Positions 1-8,270 of a stretch of DNA of 64,000 nt are shown here, piece by piece (position 1 is the first letter of the stretch; each line of letters opens with the position of its first letter). Source of the stretch: Xanthomonas translucens pv. cerealis (GTDB lineage: Bacteria > Pseudomonadota > Gammaproteobacteria > Xanthomonadales > Xanthomonadaceae); contig NZ_CP038228.1 of assembly GCF_006838285.1 (NCBI RefSeq), positions 744,001 to 808,000 on the forward strand, in the 5' to 3' direction. The notes under the pieces were generated by a model, which made no database searches, was not told the origin of the DNA, and was given only the letters and a program-made list of their open reading frames with translations. Position numbers and translations under genes: made by a program.

Positions 1-36
1 GCCGCCATCGTGCATGCCTGGGCGCAGCGCCGCTAG
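1..36 (+). CDS. possible 3' end of a gene entering from the left
   Basis: Frame 1 is open from the first base and ends at TAG (34-36), giving the tail AAIVHAWAQRR. Nothing identifies the product. A 7-bp inverted repeat (GGCGCAG at 21-27, CTGCGCC at 37-43) spans the stop, which suits the end of a gene converging on the MFS transporter, but no T-run follows on either strand. With only 11 codons visible this is weak. Confidence 0.3.
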   Translation, partial: AAIVHAWAQRR

Positions 37-52
37 CTGCGCCGCTGCAGAG

Positions 53-1477
53 TTAGCGCGGCGCCACCGGCTGAGTACGGCCGGCGATGCCCAGGCCGAG
101 CAAGGCCAGCACGGCGGCCACCGCGAAGGTGGACAGGTACGCGGCCACCACCGACTGCGCCAGCAGCGCCGCGAACAGCGAGCCGCCCACCGCCAGCGTG
201 GTCGCCACCGCGATCGCCTCGCTCAACTGCAACGCCGAACTGTTCGCGCCCTGCTGCGCCGGCGGCGACAGGGTCAGGGTCAGCACCGACAGGGTCGGGT
301 AGATCAGGCCCATGCCCATGCCGGTGGCGGCCCAGCCGAGCATCGCCAGCGCGGCCGGCACGCTGGGCAGCACGGCCAGCGCGGTGCTGCCGATGCCCAG
401 CAGCATCAGCACGCTGCCGCCGCGCAGCCGGCGCAGGCGCGAACCGCGCTGGCCGTAGTGGCCCTGGTACCAGGAGCCGGCGAACCAGCCCAGCGCACCG
501 ATGCTCAGCGCGATCCCAGCCCAGGTCGGCGACAGGCCGCGTTCGCGCGACAGCAGCAGCGGCAGGAACGCTTCGCAGCCGAAGAACGCCGCCGCCGCCA
601 CGCCGCGCAAGGCGATCACGCTGGGCAGGCCGCGCGCGCCGCGCAAGCTGCCGTCCGGCAACAGTCGCCACGCGCACAGCAGCAACCCGCCCAGCGCCGG
701 CACCGCCGTGGCCAGCAGGCATAGTCCGCGCTGCTGGCCGGCCAGGTACAACAGACACACGCCGGCCGCCGCCCCTGCCGACCACAGGATCGGCGCGGCG
801 CTGCGCGACGGTGCCGCGGTCAGTGCGGGCAGGCGCCGCAACGCCGGCCGCAACAGCAACGCCGCCGGTAGCGCCAGCAGCGGCACCGCCAGGAACACCC
901 AGCGCCAGCCGACATGCTCCACGATCAGGCCGCTGATGCTGGGGCCGAGCAGCGACGGCACCACCCAGCCGGCCGAAAATGCGGCGAAGATGCGCGGGCG
1001 CAGCGCCTCGGGGTACAGTCGTGCGACCAGCACGTACAGTGCCACCGAGATCGCGCCCGCGCCCAGCCCCTGCACCAGGCGCCCGGCCAGCAGCATCGGC
1101 ATGCCGCCGGCGAACCCGGCCAGCAACAGCCCGCAGACGAAGCAGGCCAGCCCGGCCCACAGCGGCAGCGCCGGGCCGCGCGCATCGCTGCAGCGCCCGG
1201 CCACAGTCATGCCGATCACGCTGGTCGCCAGGCTGCCGCCGAACGCCAGCGCGTACAGGCGCAGTCCATCCAGTTCGCGCGCCACGGTCGGCATCGCCGC
1301 GGCCACCGCCAGTGCCTCGAACGCGATCAGCGAGATCAGCGCGACCATGCCCAGCGTGGTCGCGCGATAGCGCGGCGACAGGACCGAATCGGCAGTGGCG
1401 GCAGCGGTGCGGGCGGAGGTCATCGCCGCCAGCGTGCCGTTGCGGCGGTCGCCTGCTGGTGAAGCATGCTGATGCAT
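53..1477 (-). CDS. MFS multidrug-type efflux transporter
   Basis: An inner-membrane exporter of the major facilitator superfamily, about 474 residues, with roughly 12-14 hydrophobic helices. The first follows a short hydrophilic N-terminus (GMVALISLIAFEALAVAAAMP). The motif-A-like loop between TM2 and TM3 is GRCSDARGPALPLW, and the motif-C-like stretch is SAGWVVPSLLGPSISG, typical of drug/H+ antiporters. The start at 1477 is preferred over 1423 because AGGA lies 7 nt before it. The gene diverges from soxR and its promoter contains the SoxR box, so I infer that it is switched on by redox-active compounds and exports them. The substrate cannot be read from sequence. Confidence 0.88.
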   Translation of the reverse strand: MHQHASPAGDRRNGTLAAMTSARTAAATADSVLSPRYRATTLGMVALISLIAFEALAVAAAMPTVARELDGLRLYALAFGGSLATSVIGMTVAGRCSDARGPALPLWAGLACFVCGLLLAGFAGGMPMLLAGRLVQGLGAGAISVALYVLVARLYPEALRPRIFAAFSAGWVVPSLLGPSISGLIVEHVGWRWVFLAVPLLALPAALLLRPALRRLPALTAAPSRSAAPILWSAGAAAGVCLLYLAGQQRGLCLLATAVPALGGLLLCAWRLLPDGSLRGARGLPSVIALRGVAAAAFFGCEAFLPLLLSRERGLSPTWAGIALSIGALGWFAGSWYQGHYGQRGSRLRRLRGGSVLMLLGIGSTALAVLPSVPAALAMLGWAATGMGMGLIYPTLSVLTLTLSPPAQQGANSSALQLSEAIAVATTLAVGGSLFAALLAQSVVAAYLSTFAVAAVLALLGLGIAGRTQPVAPR

Positions 1478-1548
1478 CGGTGCGTCCTGATGGCGGAATG
1501 GAATGATCGCCTGCCGGCGCGACGTTGCGCCGTAGGCGATGGGCGCGC

Positions 1549-1579
1549 AGCATGCAACCTCAACCGCACTTGCCGTCAA
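1549..1579 (-). promoter_or_regulatory. SoxR-type promoter of the MFS gene (19-bp spacer)
   Basis: On the minus strand a -35 TTGACG (1574-1579) and a -10-like CATGCT (1549-1554) are separated by 19 bp, the over-long spacing typical of MerR/SoxR-activated promoters. The SoxR-like dyad CCTCAA-N6-TTGCCG (1558-1575) fills the spacer and resembles the enterobacterial soxS operator CCTCAA-N6-TTGAGG. It is also 7 bp from the soxR start codon, so it could let SoxR control its own synthesis. The motif and spacing are seen; regulation is inferred. Confidence 0.7.
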
Positions 1580-1582
1580 GCG

Positions 1583-2020
1583 ATGCATGAGGAACTGAGC
1601 GTGGGGCAGGTGGCCGGACGCAGCGGCGTGGCGGTTTCGGCACTGCACTTCTACGAGAAGAAGGGCCTGATCCACGGCCTGCGCAGCGCCGGCCACCAGC
1701 GCCGCTATGCGCGCGACGTGCTGCGGCGGCTGGCGGTGATCCGCGTCGCGCAGCGCGTCGGCGTGCCGCTGGACAGCATCAAGGCCGCCTTCGCGCAACT
1801 GCCGGATGCGCGCACGCTCACGCGCGCGGAATGGGCGCGGATGTCGGCGGCCTGGCGCCAGGAACTGGACGCGCGCATCGCGCAGCTGACCCAGTTGCGC
1901 GATCAGCTCACCGACTGCATCGGCTGCGGCTGCCTGTCGCTGCGCCGCTGCCGCCTGAGCAATCCGGCCGATGCGCTGGGCGCACAGGGCGATGGGCCGC
2001 AGCGCTGGACAGCGCCTTGA
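1583..2020 (+). CDS. soxR: redox-sensitive transcriptional activator SoxR
   Basis: A MerR-family regulator of 145 residues. The N-terminal winged helix carries VGQVAGRSGVAVSALHFYEKKGLI, followed by a long dimerization helix. The C-terminal [2Fe-2S] motif is CIGCGCLSLRRC, with the four cysteine ligands of SoxR. In the known family, oxidation of the cluster by superoxide or redox-cycling compounds turns a bound repressor into an activator. I start at the ATG at 1583 (MHEELSVGQ) because the upstream in-frame extension is not MerR-like and overlaps the divergent transporter. Outside the enterics SoxR usually controls efflux and detoxification genes directly rather than through SoxS, and no soxS is seen here. 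Confidence 0.93.
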   Translation: MHEELSVGQVAGRSGVAVSALHFYEKKGLIHGLRSAGHQRRYARDVLRRLAVIRVAQRVGVPLDSIKAAFAQLPDARTLTRAEWARMSAAWRQELDARIAQLTQLRDQLTDCIGCGCLSLRRCRLSNPADALGAQGDGPQRWTAP

Positions 2021-2056
2021 GCGGCTTGCGCGCGGCGGGAAAAAGCGCAGGGACAT

Positions 2057-2118
2057 TGTAGGAGCTTCAGTCGCGACCGGCCTTACCGATAGATCCTGTC
2101 GCGGCTGATGCGCCTACA
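2057..2118. repeat. REP-like palindromic intergenic repeat
   Basis: TGTAGGAGCTTCAGTCGCGAC is followed about 25 nt later by the inverted copy GTCGCGGCTGATGCGCCTACA. It lies between the convergent 3' ends of soxR and the DUF4426 gene and matches the units in the cluster at 21557-21914. Such units may act as transcript-stabilising or terminating hairpins. Confidence 0.7.
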
Positions 2119-2152
2119 GTCGGCGCAGCGGCAAACAGACAACGCTGGCGCG

Positions 2153-2608
2153 CTAGAACGTGCGGGCGAAGCGCACCGTGCCCGCACCATCGGCGCTGCG
2201 TACGTCCACCTGGAAATTCAGCTGGTCGTGCTCGCTGATGCGCACAGTGCCGACATAGTCGGTATAGGCGTCGGTGACCGCTTCGCGCAAGGCGATGGGT
2301 TGCCGGCGGCCGCTGAGGTCGGCCGCGACGGCACTGACCTGGCCGCTGGCCGGCAGTTCTTCGCCGTCCTGCACGCGGCGCAGGGCGATCACCACCAAAG
2401 CGGTCTCGGCGTCGCGCGCGATGCCGTAGCGGCGCGCGGCGCCATCGCTCATCGCCAGCGTCGGCAGTGCGTTGTAGTGCACGCGCAGCGTGCCCAGGTC
2501 GGCCAGCGCGGGCGTGGCCGCGACCAGCGTGGCGGGGCGCGGCGCGTCCTGCGCCGAGCAGGCGATCAGGGCCAGGCACAACAGCGCGGCGGTGGGCAGG
2601 TTGGGCAT
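2153..2608 (-). CDS. DUF4426 lipoprotein
   Basis: A 151-residue exported protein. The N-terminus is a short hydrophobic segment ending in LIAC, a lipobox that predicts lipidation at Cys17. The mature part matches the DUF4426 type (HYNALPTL near 44-51, an Asp/Tyr-rich TDAYTDYVGTVRISEHDQLNFQVDV). No function is established. It follows proC by 14 nt on the same strand and is almost certainly co-transcribed; in Pseudomonas and Xanthomonas this family sits with yggS and proC near pilT, so the association is conserved rather than accidental. Confidence 0.8.
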   Translation of the reverse strand: MPNLPTAALLCLALIACSAQDAPRPATLVAATPALADLGTLRVHYNALPTLAMSDGAARRYGIARDAETALVVIALRRVQDGEELPASGQVSAVAADLSGRRQPIALREAVTDAYTDYVGTVRISEHDQLNFQVDVRSADGAGTVRFARTF

Positions 2609-2622
2609 CGGTGGGGGCCCGC

Positions 2623-3465
2623 TCAGTCGTTGGCGGCGGACAGTGCGCGGCCGCGTGCGGCGGCGGCGGCGATGGCGGTGGCGGTCAGCGCTTCGAAGCC
2701 GCCAGCCTGGAAGGTCTCGATCGCGGCCTGGGTGGTGCCGTTGGGCGAGGTCACCCGCCGCCGCAGTTCGCTCGGCGCCTCGCCGGATTCGGTGAGCATG
2801 CGCGCCGCGCCGAGCACGGTCTGCAGCACCAGCGTGCGCGCCGCGGCGGCCGGCAGACCTTGCGCGATGCCGGCCGCTTCCATCGCTTCGGCGAGCAGGA
2901 ACACATAGGCCGGGCCGCTGCCGGACACCGCGGTGACCGCATCGATCAGCGCCTCGTCCTCGACCCACACGGTGACCCCGGCAGTGGCCAGCACGCGTTC
3001 GGCGTGGCTGCGCTGCGCGGCGTCGACGCCGGCATTGGCGTACAGGCCGGTGACGCCGGCGCCGAGCAGCGCGGGCGTGTTCGGCATCGCCCGCACCAGG
3101 GCGTGGCCGCCGCCGAGCCAGCGGTTCAGTTGCTGCGTGGTGATGCCGGCGGCGATGGACACCAGCAGCGGCCGCTGCGTCAGCGCCAGCGCCGCCAGCT
3201 CGGTGCAGACGCTGCGCAACACCTGCGGTTTGACCGCGAACATCCACAGCGCCGCGCCATTCACCGCGTCGGCCGCGCTGGCGACCGCCCGCACGGCGTA
3301 CTCGGCGGTCAGCGCCTCGCGCAATGCCGGCACCGGCTCGGCCACGCGGATGCGGCGCGGATCGGCGCCCTGCCGGAGCAGGCCGGCGATCAGGCTGCGC
3401 GCCATGTTGCCGCCGCCGACGAAGGCGATGTCGGCGGTGCGCAGATCGGGAGGAGCGGAAGACAT
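2623..3465 (-). CDS. proC: pyrroline-5-carboxylate reductase
   Basis: Catalyses the last step of proline synthesis, NAD(P)H-dependent reduction of 1-pyrroline-5-carboxylate. The 280-residue length is normal. The N-terminal Rossmann motif VGGGNMA is at about residues 16-22, AVKPQ around 79, and the C-terminal dimerisation domain holds the family signature VSGSGPAYVFLLAEAMEAAG and TVLGAARML. It begins the proC-DUF4426 unit. Elsewhere proC lies directly beside yggS; here about 1.6 kb separates them. Confidence 0.95.
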   Translation of the reverse strand: MSSAPPDLRTADIAFVGGGNMARSLIAGLLRQGADPRRIRVAEPVPALREALTAEYAVRAVASAADAVNGAALWMFAVKPQVLRSVCTELAALALTQRPLLVSIAAGITTQQLNRWLGGGHALVRAMPNTPALLGAGVTGLYANAGVDAAQRSHAERVLATAGVTVWVEDEALIDAVTAVSGSGPAYVFLLAEAMEAAGIAQGLPAAAARTLVLQTVLGAARMLTESGEAPSELRRRVTSPNGTTQAAIETFQAGGFEALTATAIAAAAARGRALSAAND

Positions 3466-3594
3466 GGCGCAACACCGTCGCGGAGAGGGAGTGCCATGGT
3501 AACGGCTGCGCCGCGCCGCAGTGTTGCGCGGCGGCGCGGCCGGGTCGGGCGATGCAACGGCGCCGGCCGCGTGTGCCGTGCCGGCGCGGCGGGC

Positions 3595-4647
3595 TCAGTT
3601 GGCCTCGGTGAAGGTGATCGACGGCGTGCTGCCGCCGGCCACCGAACAGCTGCCCAGGTACAGGTTGTTGGTCTCGCCGGTGGTGCCGGCGTGGGCGGCG
3701 CAGATCGGGGCGGCGGTGTCGTCATTGGTCGCGGCCAGCTTCACCGTGATCGACGAGCCCCGGTTGAACTCCGCTCTCGCGCCTTCCTCATTGCCGAACA
3801 CGTTGAATTCCGATTCTTTCCACACGGTCGCGATCTTGAGGACATCGTCACTGGCGCTGACGCTGTAGGCGGTGTTGCCGTCGATGAAGGTCACGACGTC
3901 CTGGCCGTTGGCGGTGGCCGAGCCGATCAGTTTGAGGTCGGCCAAGCGCGTGATCGGCACATCCGGTACAGACAGGGCCTGGCTGTCGCGGTAGCAGAAG
4001 CCTTTTTCGCTTATCCAGTCCTTGGGACAGTCGGTGCCGTAGCCATATAGAAAGTATTCGATGAAGACCGCGGGGTGCTTTGGCGCATTGTAGCCGGTGG
4101 CATAGATGAACTGCTGCCAGACGGCACAGCCCGAACGCCCTGCGCAGACACTGCTGCTGTCAACGTTGGTGTTCAGCTGAAGACTGTACTCGTTGGGCCC
4201 GATGATGCCGCCGCTGCCGAAAGGAGGCACGCCGATGCTGCGTTCGGAGGTCACGCCGCTGACCTGGGGGAAGCTGCCGATGGTCTTGCTGATGAGGGTT
4301 TGGGACCTCAGCACGTAGTCGTTGCCGTTGCCGACGGGCGCCGTGGTGTCCATGATGGTGTTGCGCGCGATGGCGTGCACGAGCCGATGCCGGGGCAGGC
4401 GCGTGCAGGCATCCGGTTGCCAGGCGGTGCCGGGGTAGCTGGCGTGGAAGCAGCCCACGGCCGGTGTCTTCTGATGTGCCATGGTCTCGCGCCATGCCGC
4501 ATGTGCCTGCGCTTCGCCGGGTGTCATCAGCGCTTCGTCGGTCTGCCATGCCGACGTCGCCGCAGCCGCAGCGATCGCCGTGGGGACATGCAGCAGCGCG
4601 ATAAAGCACGCGCCAAACAGCAATTTCGTTGATGCTTCCATTTTCAT
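3595..4647 (-). CDS. exported protein of unknown function
   Basis: A 350-residue protein with a clear Sec signal peptide (KLLFGACFIALLHVPTAIAA). The mature region has paired cysteines (CAGRSGC, CPKDW/GFCY) and many beta-prone stretches such as NEYSLQLNTN, FIEYFLYGYG, SEFNVFGNEEGARAEFNRGS. That suggests a disulphide-bonded all-beta secreted protein, perhaps a concanavalin/jelly-roll fold. I do not recognise a catalytic motif and assign no enzyme. Codon use is a little less GC-biased than in its neighbours, and an AT-richer upstream region follows, which fits an accessory gene inserted between proC and yggS. It may be a secreted factor; this is unproven. Confidence 0.65.
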   Translation of the reverse strand: MKMEASTKLLFGACFIALLHVPTAIAAAAATSAWQTDEALMTPGEAQAHAAWRETMAHQKTPAVGCFHASYPGTAWQPDACTRLPRHRLVHAIARNTIMDTTAPVGNGNDYVLRSQTLISKTIGSFPQVSGVTSERSIGVPPFGSGGIIGPNEYSLQLNTNVDSSSVCAGRSGCAVWQQFIYATGYNAPKHPAVFIEYFLYGYGTDCPKDWISEKGFCYRDSQALSVPDVPITRLADLKLIGSATANGQDVVTFIDGNTAYSVSASDDVLKIATVWKESEFNVFGNEEGARAEFNRGSSITVKLAATNDDTAAPICAAHAGTTGETNNLYLGSCSVAGGSTPSITFTEAN

Positions 4648-5121
4648 TCTATGACCTTGTCGGAGCCGAGCGCATACGGCGATATGGGCGGTGGAGCAGC
4701 CACCGCCGGTGCCTATCGGAACCGAATGCCTCCGTCCGTAGTGTGATCTTTTCTAAGGATCGTGACGCTGCATGCCATGCCCTGTCGCCGTCCTCGGGAC
4801 GGCCCTCGATTGGGATTGGAAAGTCCAAATTTTTCAATCGTTTGGAATTTCGCGGCGGTTTGGCGTGCGCAAATCAACAGTAGGGACTTTGTAGACAATT
4901 CGGTGCCGACAGGCGAGATCACCGGATCGCCGTGTGAATCGGCATGTCGCTTCATGGCGTTGGCGCGCACAAACACGCAGGCATGGCTGCTGCCGGATAC
5001 CGCGACGACCCTCTCTGCCTTTAGCGAATGACCGACGCCACAGTCATCGCAGTTGAATATTTCGTAGACAAGCTCGCGCCTGCGTTTGCCTTGGCACCAT
5101 CGCTGGCCGCGGTGCGTGTTT
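4648..5121. other. 474-bp non-coding stretch upstream of the exported protein
   Basis: The stretch is more AT-rich than the surroundings (for example around 4740-4760 and 4825-4850) and contains only short overlapping ORFs of 60-90 codons without ribosome binding sites or recognisable motifs. It probably holds the promoter of the exported protein gene. No repeat or RNA gene was recognised. Confidence 0.5.
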
Positions 5122-5826
5122 TCAGGACGCCGCGCGCGGCGCGCGGCTGCCGAACAGCGCGGTGCCGATGCGCACCAGATTGGCGCCGGCCGCGATCGCC
5201 GCAGTGAAGTCGCCGCTCATGCCCATCGACAGCGTATCGGCCTGCGGATACGCGGCGCGCAGCCGTTCGAACAGCGCGGCCATGCGCGCGAAGGCGGCGC
5301 CGCGGCGCTCGGCGTCCGGCCATGGCGCGGGAATGGCCATCAGCCCGCGCAGCGCCAGTGCCGGCTGCGCGGCGATGGCCGCGGCCAGCGCCTCCACCTC
5401 GGCAGGGGCGCAGCCGTGCTTGCTGGCCTCGTCGTCGATGTTGACCTGGATCAGCACGTTCAGCGGCGGCCGCGACGCGGGGCGGTACCTGGCCAGGGCG
5501 CCGACCAGCTTGACCCGGTCCAGCGTCTGCACCCAGTCGAACAACTGCGCCGCCTGCTCGGCCTTGTTCGACTGCAGGTGGCCGATGAGATGCCATTGCA
5601 ACTGCAGCGGCGCCAGTTCGGCGATCTTGCCCGCCGCCTCCTGCACATAGTTCTCGCCGAACGCGCGCTGTCCCTGCGTGGCGAGGGCGGCCACCGCCGC
5701 GGCCGGCTGGGTCTTGGACACGGCCAGCAAGCGGGCCGGGGGACGCTGCGCGGAGGCCGCGGCGCGGTCCATGTCCAGGTGGATCTGCTGCAAGGGGGAG
5801 AGGGGCACGGGCGGCGCTTCTGGCAA
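5122..5826 (-). CDS. yggS: PLP homeostasis protein (YggS/PLPBP)
   Basis: A small PLP-binding TIM-barrel protein that buffers pyridoxal phosphate and affects amino-acid and keto-acid balance; it has no known enzymatic reaction. The 234 residues carry LLAVSKTQP (Lys38, the predicted PLP lysine), FGENYVQEA, WHLIGHLQSNKA, VLIQVNIDDEASKHG and the phosphate-binding LSMGMSGDFTAAI and VRIGTALFG. The start used is a TTG at 5826, since no ATG gives a full N-terminus and the sequence from there matches the family; no strong ribosome site is seen. It diverges from pilT, a widespread arrangement. Confidence 0.92.
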   Translation of the reverse strand: MPEAPPVPLSPLQQIHLDMDRAAASAQRPPARLLAVSKTQPAAAVAALATQGQRAFGENYVQEAAGKIAELAPLQLQWHLIGHLQSNKAEQAAQLFDWVQTLDRVKLVGALARYRPASRPPLNVLIQVNIDDEASKHGCAPAEVEALAAAIAAQPALALRGLMAIPAPWPDAERRGAAFARMAALFERLRAAYPQADTLSMGMSGDFTAAIAAGANLVRIGTALFGSRAPRAAS

Positions 5827-5845
5827 TGGGGAAGGGCGCTATACT
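5818..5845 (+). promoter_or_regulatory. candidate pilT promoter
   Basis: A good -10 element, TATACT (5840-5845), lies 54 nt upstream of the pilT ATG. A poor -35-like TTCTGG (5818-5823) is 16 bp before it and overlaps the start of divergent yggS. The -10 is convincing; the -35 is not. Confidence 0.4.
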
Positions 5846-5898
5846 GCCGCCCGGGGAATCATCCTTCCAGTCGCAGCCCAAGGGGAAAAAAGCAGCGT

Positions 5899-6936
5899 AT
5901 GGATATCGCTGAACTATTGGCGTTTTCGGTCAAGAACAAAGCGTCCGACCTGCACCTGTCCGCCGGCCTGCCGCCGATGATCCGGGTCGATGGCGACGTG
6001 CGCCGCATCAATATCCCGGCACTGGACCACAAGCAGGTGCATGCGCTGGTGTACGACATCATGTCGGACAAGCAGCGCCGCGACTACGAAGAGTTCCTCG
6101 AAGTGGACTTCTCGTTCGAGATTCCCAGCCTGGCGCGCTTCCGCGTCAACGCGTTCAACCAGAACCGCGGCGCCGGTGCGGTGTTCCGTACCATCCCGTC
6201 CGAAGTGCTGACCCTGGAAGACCTCGGCTGCCCGCCGATCTTCCGCCAGCTGATCGACCAGCCGCAGGGCCTGATCCTGGTCACCGGTCCGACCGGCTCG
6301 GGCAAGTCGACCACGCTCGCCGGCATGATCGACTACATCAACAAGAACGAATACGGCCACATCCTCACCGTCGAGGATCCGATCGAATTCGTGCACACCT
6401 CGCAGAAGTGCCTGATCAACCAGCGCGAAGTGCACCGCGACACGCACGGCTTCAACGAGGCGCTGCGTTCGGCGCTGCGCGAAGACCCGGATATCATCCT
6501 GGTCGGCGAGTTGCGCGACCTGGAAACCATCCGCCTGGCGCTGACCGCGGCGGAAACCGGCCACCTGGTGTTCGGCACCCTGCACACCAGCTCGGCGGCC
6601 AAGACTATCGACCGCATCATCGACGTGTTCCCGGCCGGCGAAAAGCCGATGGTGCGCTCGATGCTGTCCGAATCGCTGCGTGCGGTGATCTCGCAGGCGC
6701 TGCTGAAGAAGGTCGGCGGCGGCCGCACCGCGGCGTGGGAGATCATGGTCGGCACCCCGGCGATCCGCAACCTGATCCGCGAAGACAAGGTGGCGCAGAT
6801 GTACTCGGCGATCCAGACCGGCCAGCAGTACGGCATGCAGACCCTGGACCAGCACCTGCAGGATCTGGTCAAGCGCAGCCTGATCACCCGCAACCAGGCC
6901 CGCGACTACGCCAAGGACAAGCGGGTCTTCGAGTGA
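5899..6936 (+). CDS. pilT: type IV pilus retraction ATPase PilT
   Basis: A hexameric cytoplasmic motor that depolymerises type IV pili and so drives twitching motility. The 345 residues match the family. Visible are the N-terminal PAS-like region (SDLHLSAGLPPMIRVDGDV), Walker A GPTGSGKST (130-138), the Asp box (ILTVEDPIEFVH), Walker B (DPDIILVGELRD), the His box (GHLVFGTLHT) and the C-terminal PilT signature AIRNLIRE. The ATG at 5899 follows a purine-rich AGGGGAAAAAAG. pilU follows on the same strand, with repeat element A between them. Confidence 0.97.
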   Translation: MDIAELLAFSVKNKASDLHLSAGLPPMIRVDGDVRRINIPALDHKQVHALVYDIMSDKQRRDYEEFLEVDFSFEIPSLARFRVNAFNQNRGAGAVFRTIPSEVLTLEDLGCPPIFRQLIDQPQGLILVTGPTGSGKSTTLAGMIDYINKNEYGHILTVEDPIEFVHTSQKCLINQREVHRDTHGFNEALRSALREDPDIILVGELRDLETIRLALTAAETGHLVFGTLHTSSAAKTIDRIIDVFPAGEKPMVRSMLSESLRAVISQALLKKVGGGRTAAWEIMVGTPAIRNLIREDKVAQMYSAIQTGQQYGMQTLDQHLQDLVKRSLITRNQARDYAKDKRVFE

Positions 6937-6940
6937 GGCC

Positions 6941-7085
6941 GGGACCGGGGACCAGGGACCGGGGACCCGGAAAGCAACAGCGACGCGACGTGATTTTCCA
7001 CTGAGTGGATCGTGGAAGACTTGGGTGGCGGGAAGGGGGCAGCCGCGGCTGTTCCTGGTCCCCGGTCCCCGGTCCCCGGTCCCGG
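6941..7085. repeat. GGGACC-arm inverted-repeat element A
   Basis: The left arm (6941-6970) is a run of GGGACC/GGGGACC units ending in GGGACCCGG; the right arm (7054-7085) is its inverse. About 85 bp of unrelated sequence lies between. It sits in the pilT-pilU gap, and the GGAG at 7084-7087, overlapping the right arm, is the only plausible pilU ribosome site. A folded arm pair could attenuate pilU or set the pilT:pilU ratio (inference). Confidence 0.85.
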
Positions 7086-7096
7086 AGCCTCAAACC

Positions 7097-8227
7097 ATGA
7101 GCACCATCGACTTCACCTCGTTCCTGAAACTGATGGCGCACCAGAAGGCGTCGGATCTGTTCATCACCGCGGGCATGCCGCCGGCGATCAAGGTGCACGG
7201 CAAGATCACCCCGATCACGCAGACGCCGCTGACCGCGCCGCAGAGCCGCGACCTGGTGCTGAACGTGATGACCCCGGCGCAGCGCGAGGAATTCGAGAAG
7301 ACCCATGAGTGCAACTTCGCCATCGGCGTGTCCGGGGTCGGCCGCTTCCGCGTCAGCTGCTTCTACCAGCGCAACCAGGTCGGCATGGTGCTGCGCCGGA
7401 TCGAGACGCGCATCCCCACCGTCGACGAACTGAACCTGCCGCCGGTGATCAAGACCCTGGCGATGACCAAGCGCGGCATTATCATCTTCGTCGGTGCCAC
7501 CGGCACCGGCAAGTCGACCTCGCTGGCGGCGATGATCGGCTACCGCAACCAGAATTCCACCGGCCACATCATCACCATCGAAGACCCGATCGAGTTCGTG
7601 CACAAGCACGAAGGCTGCATCATCACCCAGCGCGAAGTCGGCATCGATACCGACAGCTGGGAGAACGCGCTGAAGAACACCCTGCGCCAGGCGCCGGACG
7701 TGATCATGATCGGCGAGGTGCGCACCCGCGAAGGCATGGACCATGCGATCTCCTTCGCCGAGACTGGCCATCTGGTGCTGTGCACCCTGCACGCCAACAA
7801 CGCCAATCAGGCGATGGACCGGGTCATCAACTTCTTCCCCGAGGACCGCCGCAGCCAGCTGCTGATGGACCTGTCGTTGAACATGCGCGGCGTGGTCGCC
7901 CAGCAGCTGATCCCGACCCCCGACGGCAAGAGCCGGCGCGTGGCGATGGAGATCATGCTCGGCACGCCGCTGATACAGGATTACATCCGCGAGGGCGAGA
8001 TCCACAAGCTCAAGGACGTGATGAAGGAATCCACCAACCTGGGCATGAAGACCTTCGACCAGAGCCTGTTCGAGCTGTACCAGGCCGGCGAGATCAGCTA
8101 CGAGGACGCGCTGCGCCACGCCGACTCGCAGAACGAAGTGCGCCTGCGCATCAAGCTCGCCCAGGGCGGCGACGCCAGGACCCTGGCGCAGGGCATGGAC
8201 GGGGTGGAGATCGCGGAGGTGCGCTGA
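7097..8227 (+). CDS. pilU: type IV pilus retraction ATPase PilU
   Basis: A PilT-dependent accessory retraction motor. The 376 residues include SDLFITAGMPPAIKVHGK, Walker A GATGTGKST (133-141), the Asp box ITIEDPIEFVHKHEG, Walker B APDVIMIGEVRTREGM and the His box GHLVLCTLHANNANQ. The long C-terminal tail after the ATPase core (from about residue 330) separates PilU from PilT. The ATG at 7097 is preceded by GGAG at 9-nt spacing, which overlaps the end of repeat element A. Confidence 0.96.
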   Translation: MSTIDFTSFLKLMAHQKASDLFITAGMPPAIKVHGKITPITQTPLTAPQSRDLVLNVMTPAQREEFEKTHECNFAIGVSGVGRFRVSCFYQRNQVGMVLRRIETRIPTVDELNLPPVIKTLAMTKRGIIIFVGATGTGKSTSLAAMIGYRNQNSTGHIITIEDPIEFVHKHEGCIITQREVGIDTDSWENALKNTLRQAPDVIMIGEVRTREGMDHAISFAETGHLVLCTLHANNANQAMDRVINFFPEDRRSQLLMDLSLNMRGVVAQQLIPTPDGKSRRVAMEIMLGTPLIQDYIREGEIHKLKDVMKESTNLGMKTFDQSLFELYQAGEISYEDALRHADSQNEVRLRIKLAQGGDARTLAQGMDGVEIAEVR

Positions 8228-8270
8228 GCGACCGAAAAGCGCCATGGCATGCCGTACCCTGACGCCATCA

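Noticed and set aside
1478..2056. N-terminal extension of the MFS frame to 2056
   Set aside because: It would run antisense through all of soxR; the segment is not transporter-like and a good ribosome site exists at 1477.
4629..5031. Short ORFs of 62-89 codons upstream of the exported protein gene
   Set aside because: They overlap each other on both strands, lack ribosome binding sites and show no family resemblance.
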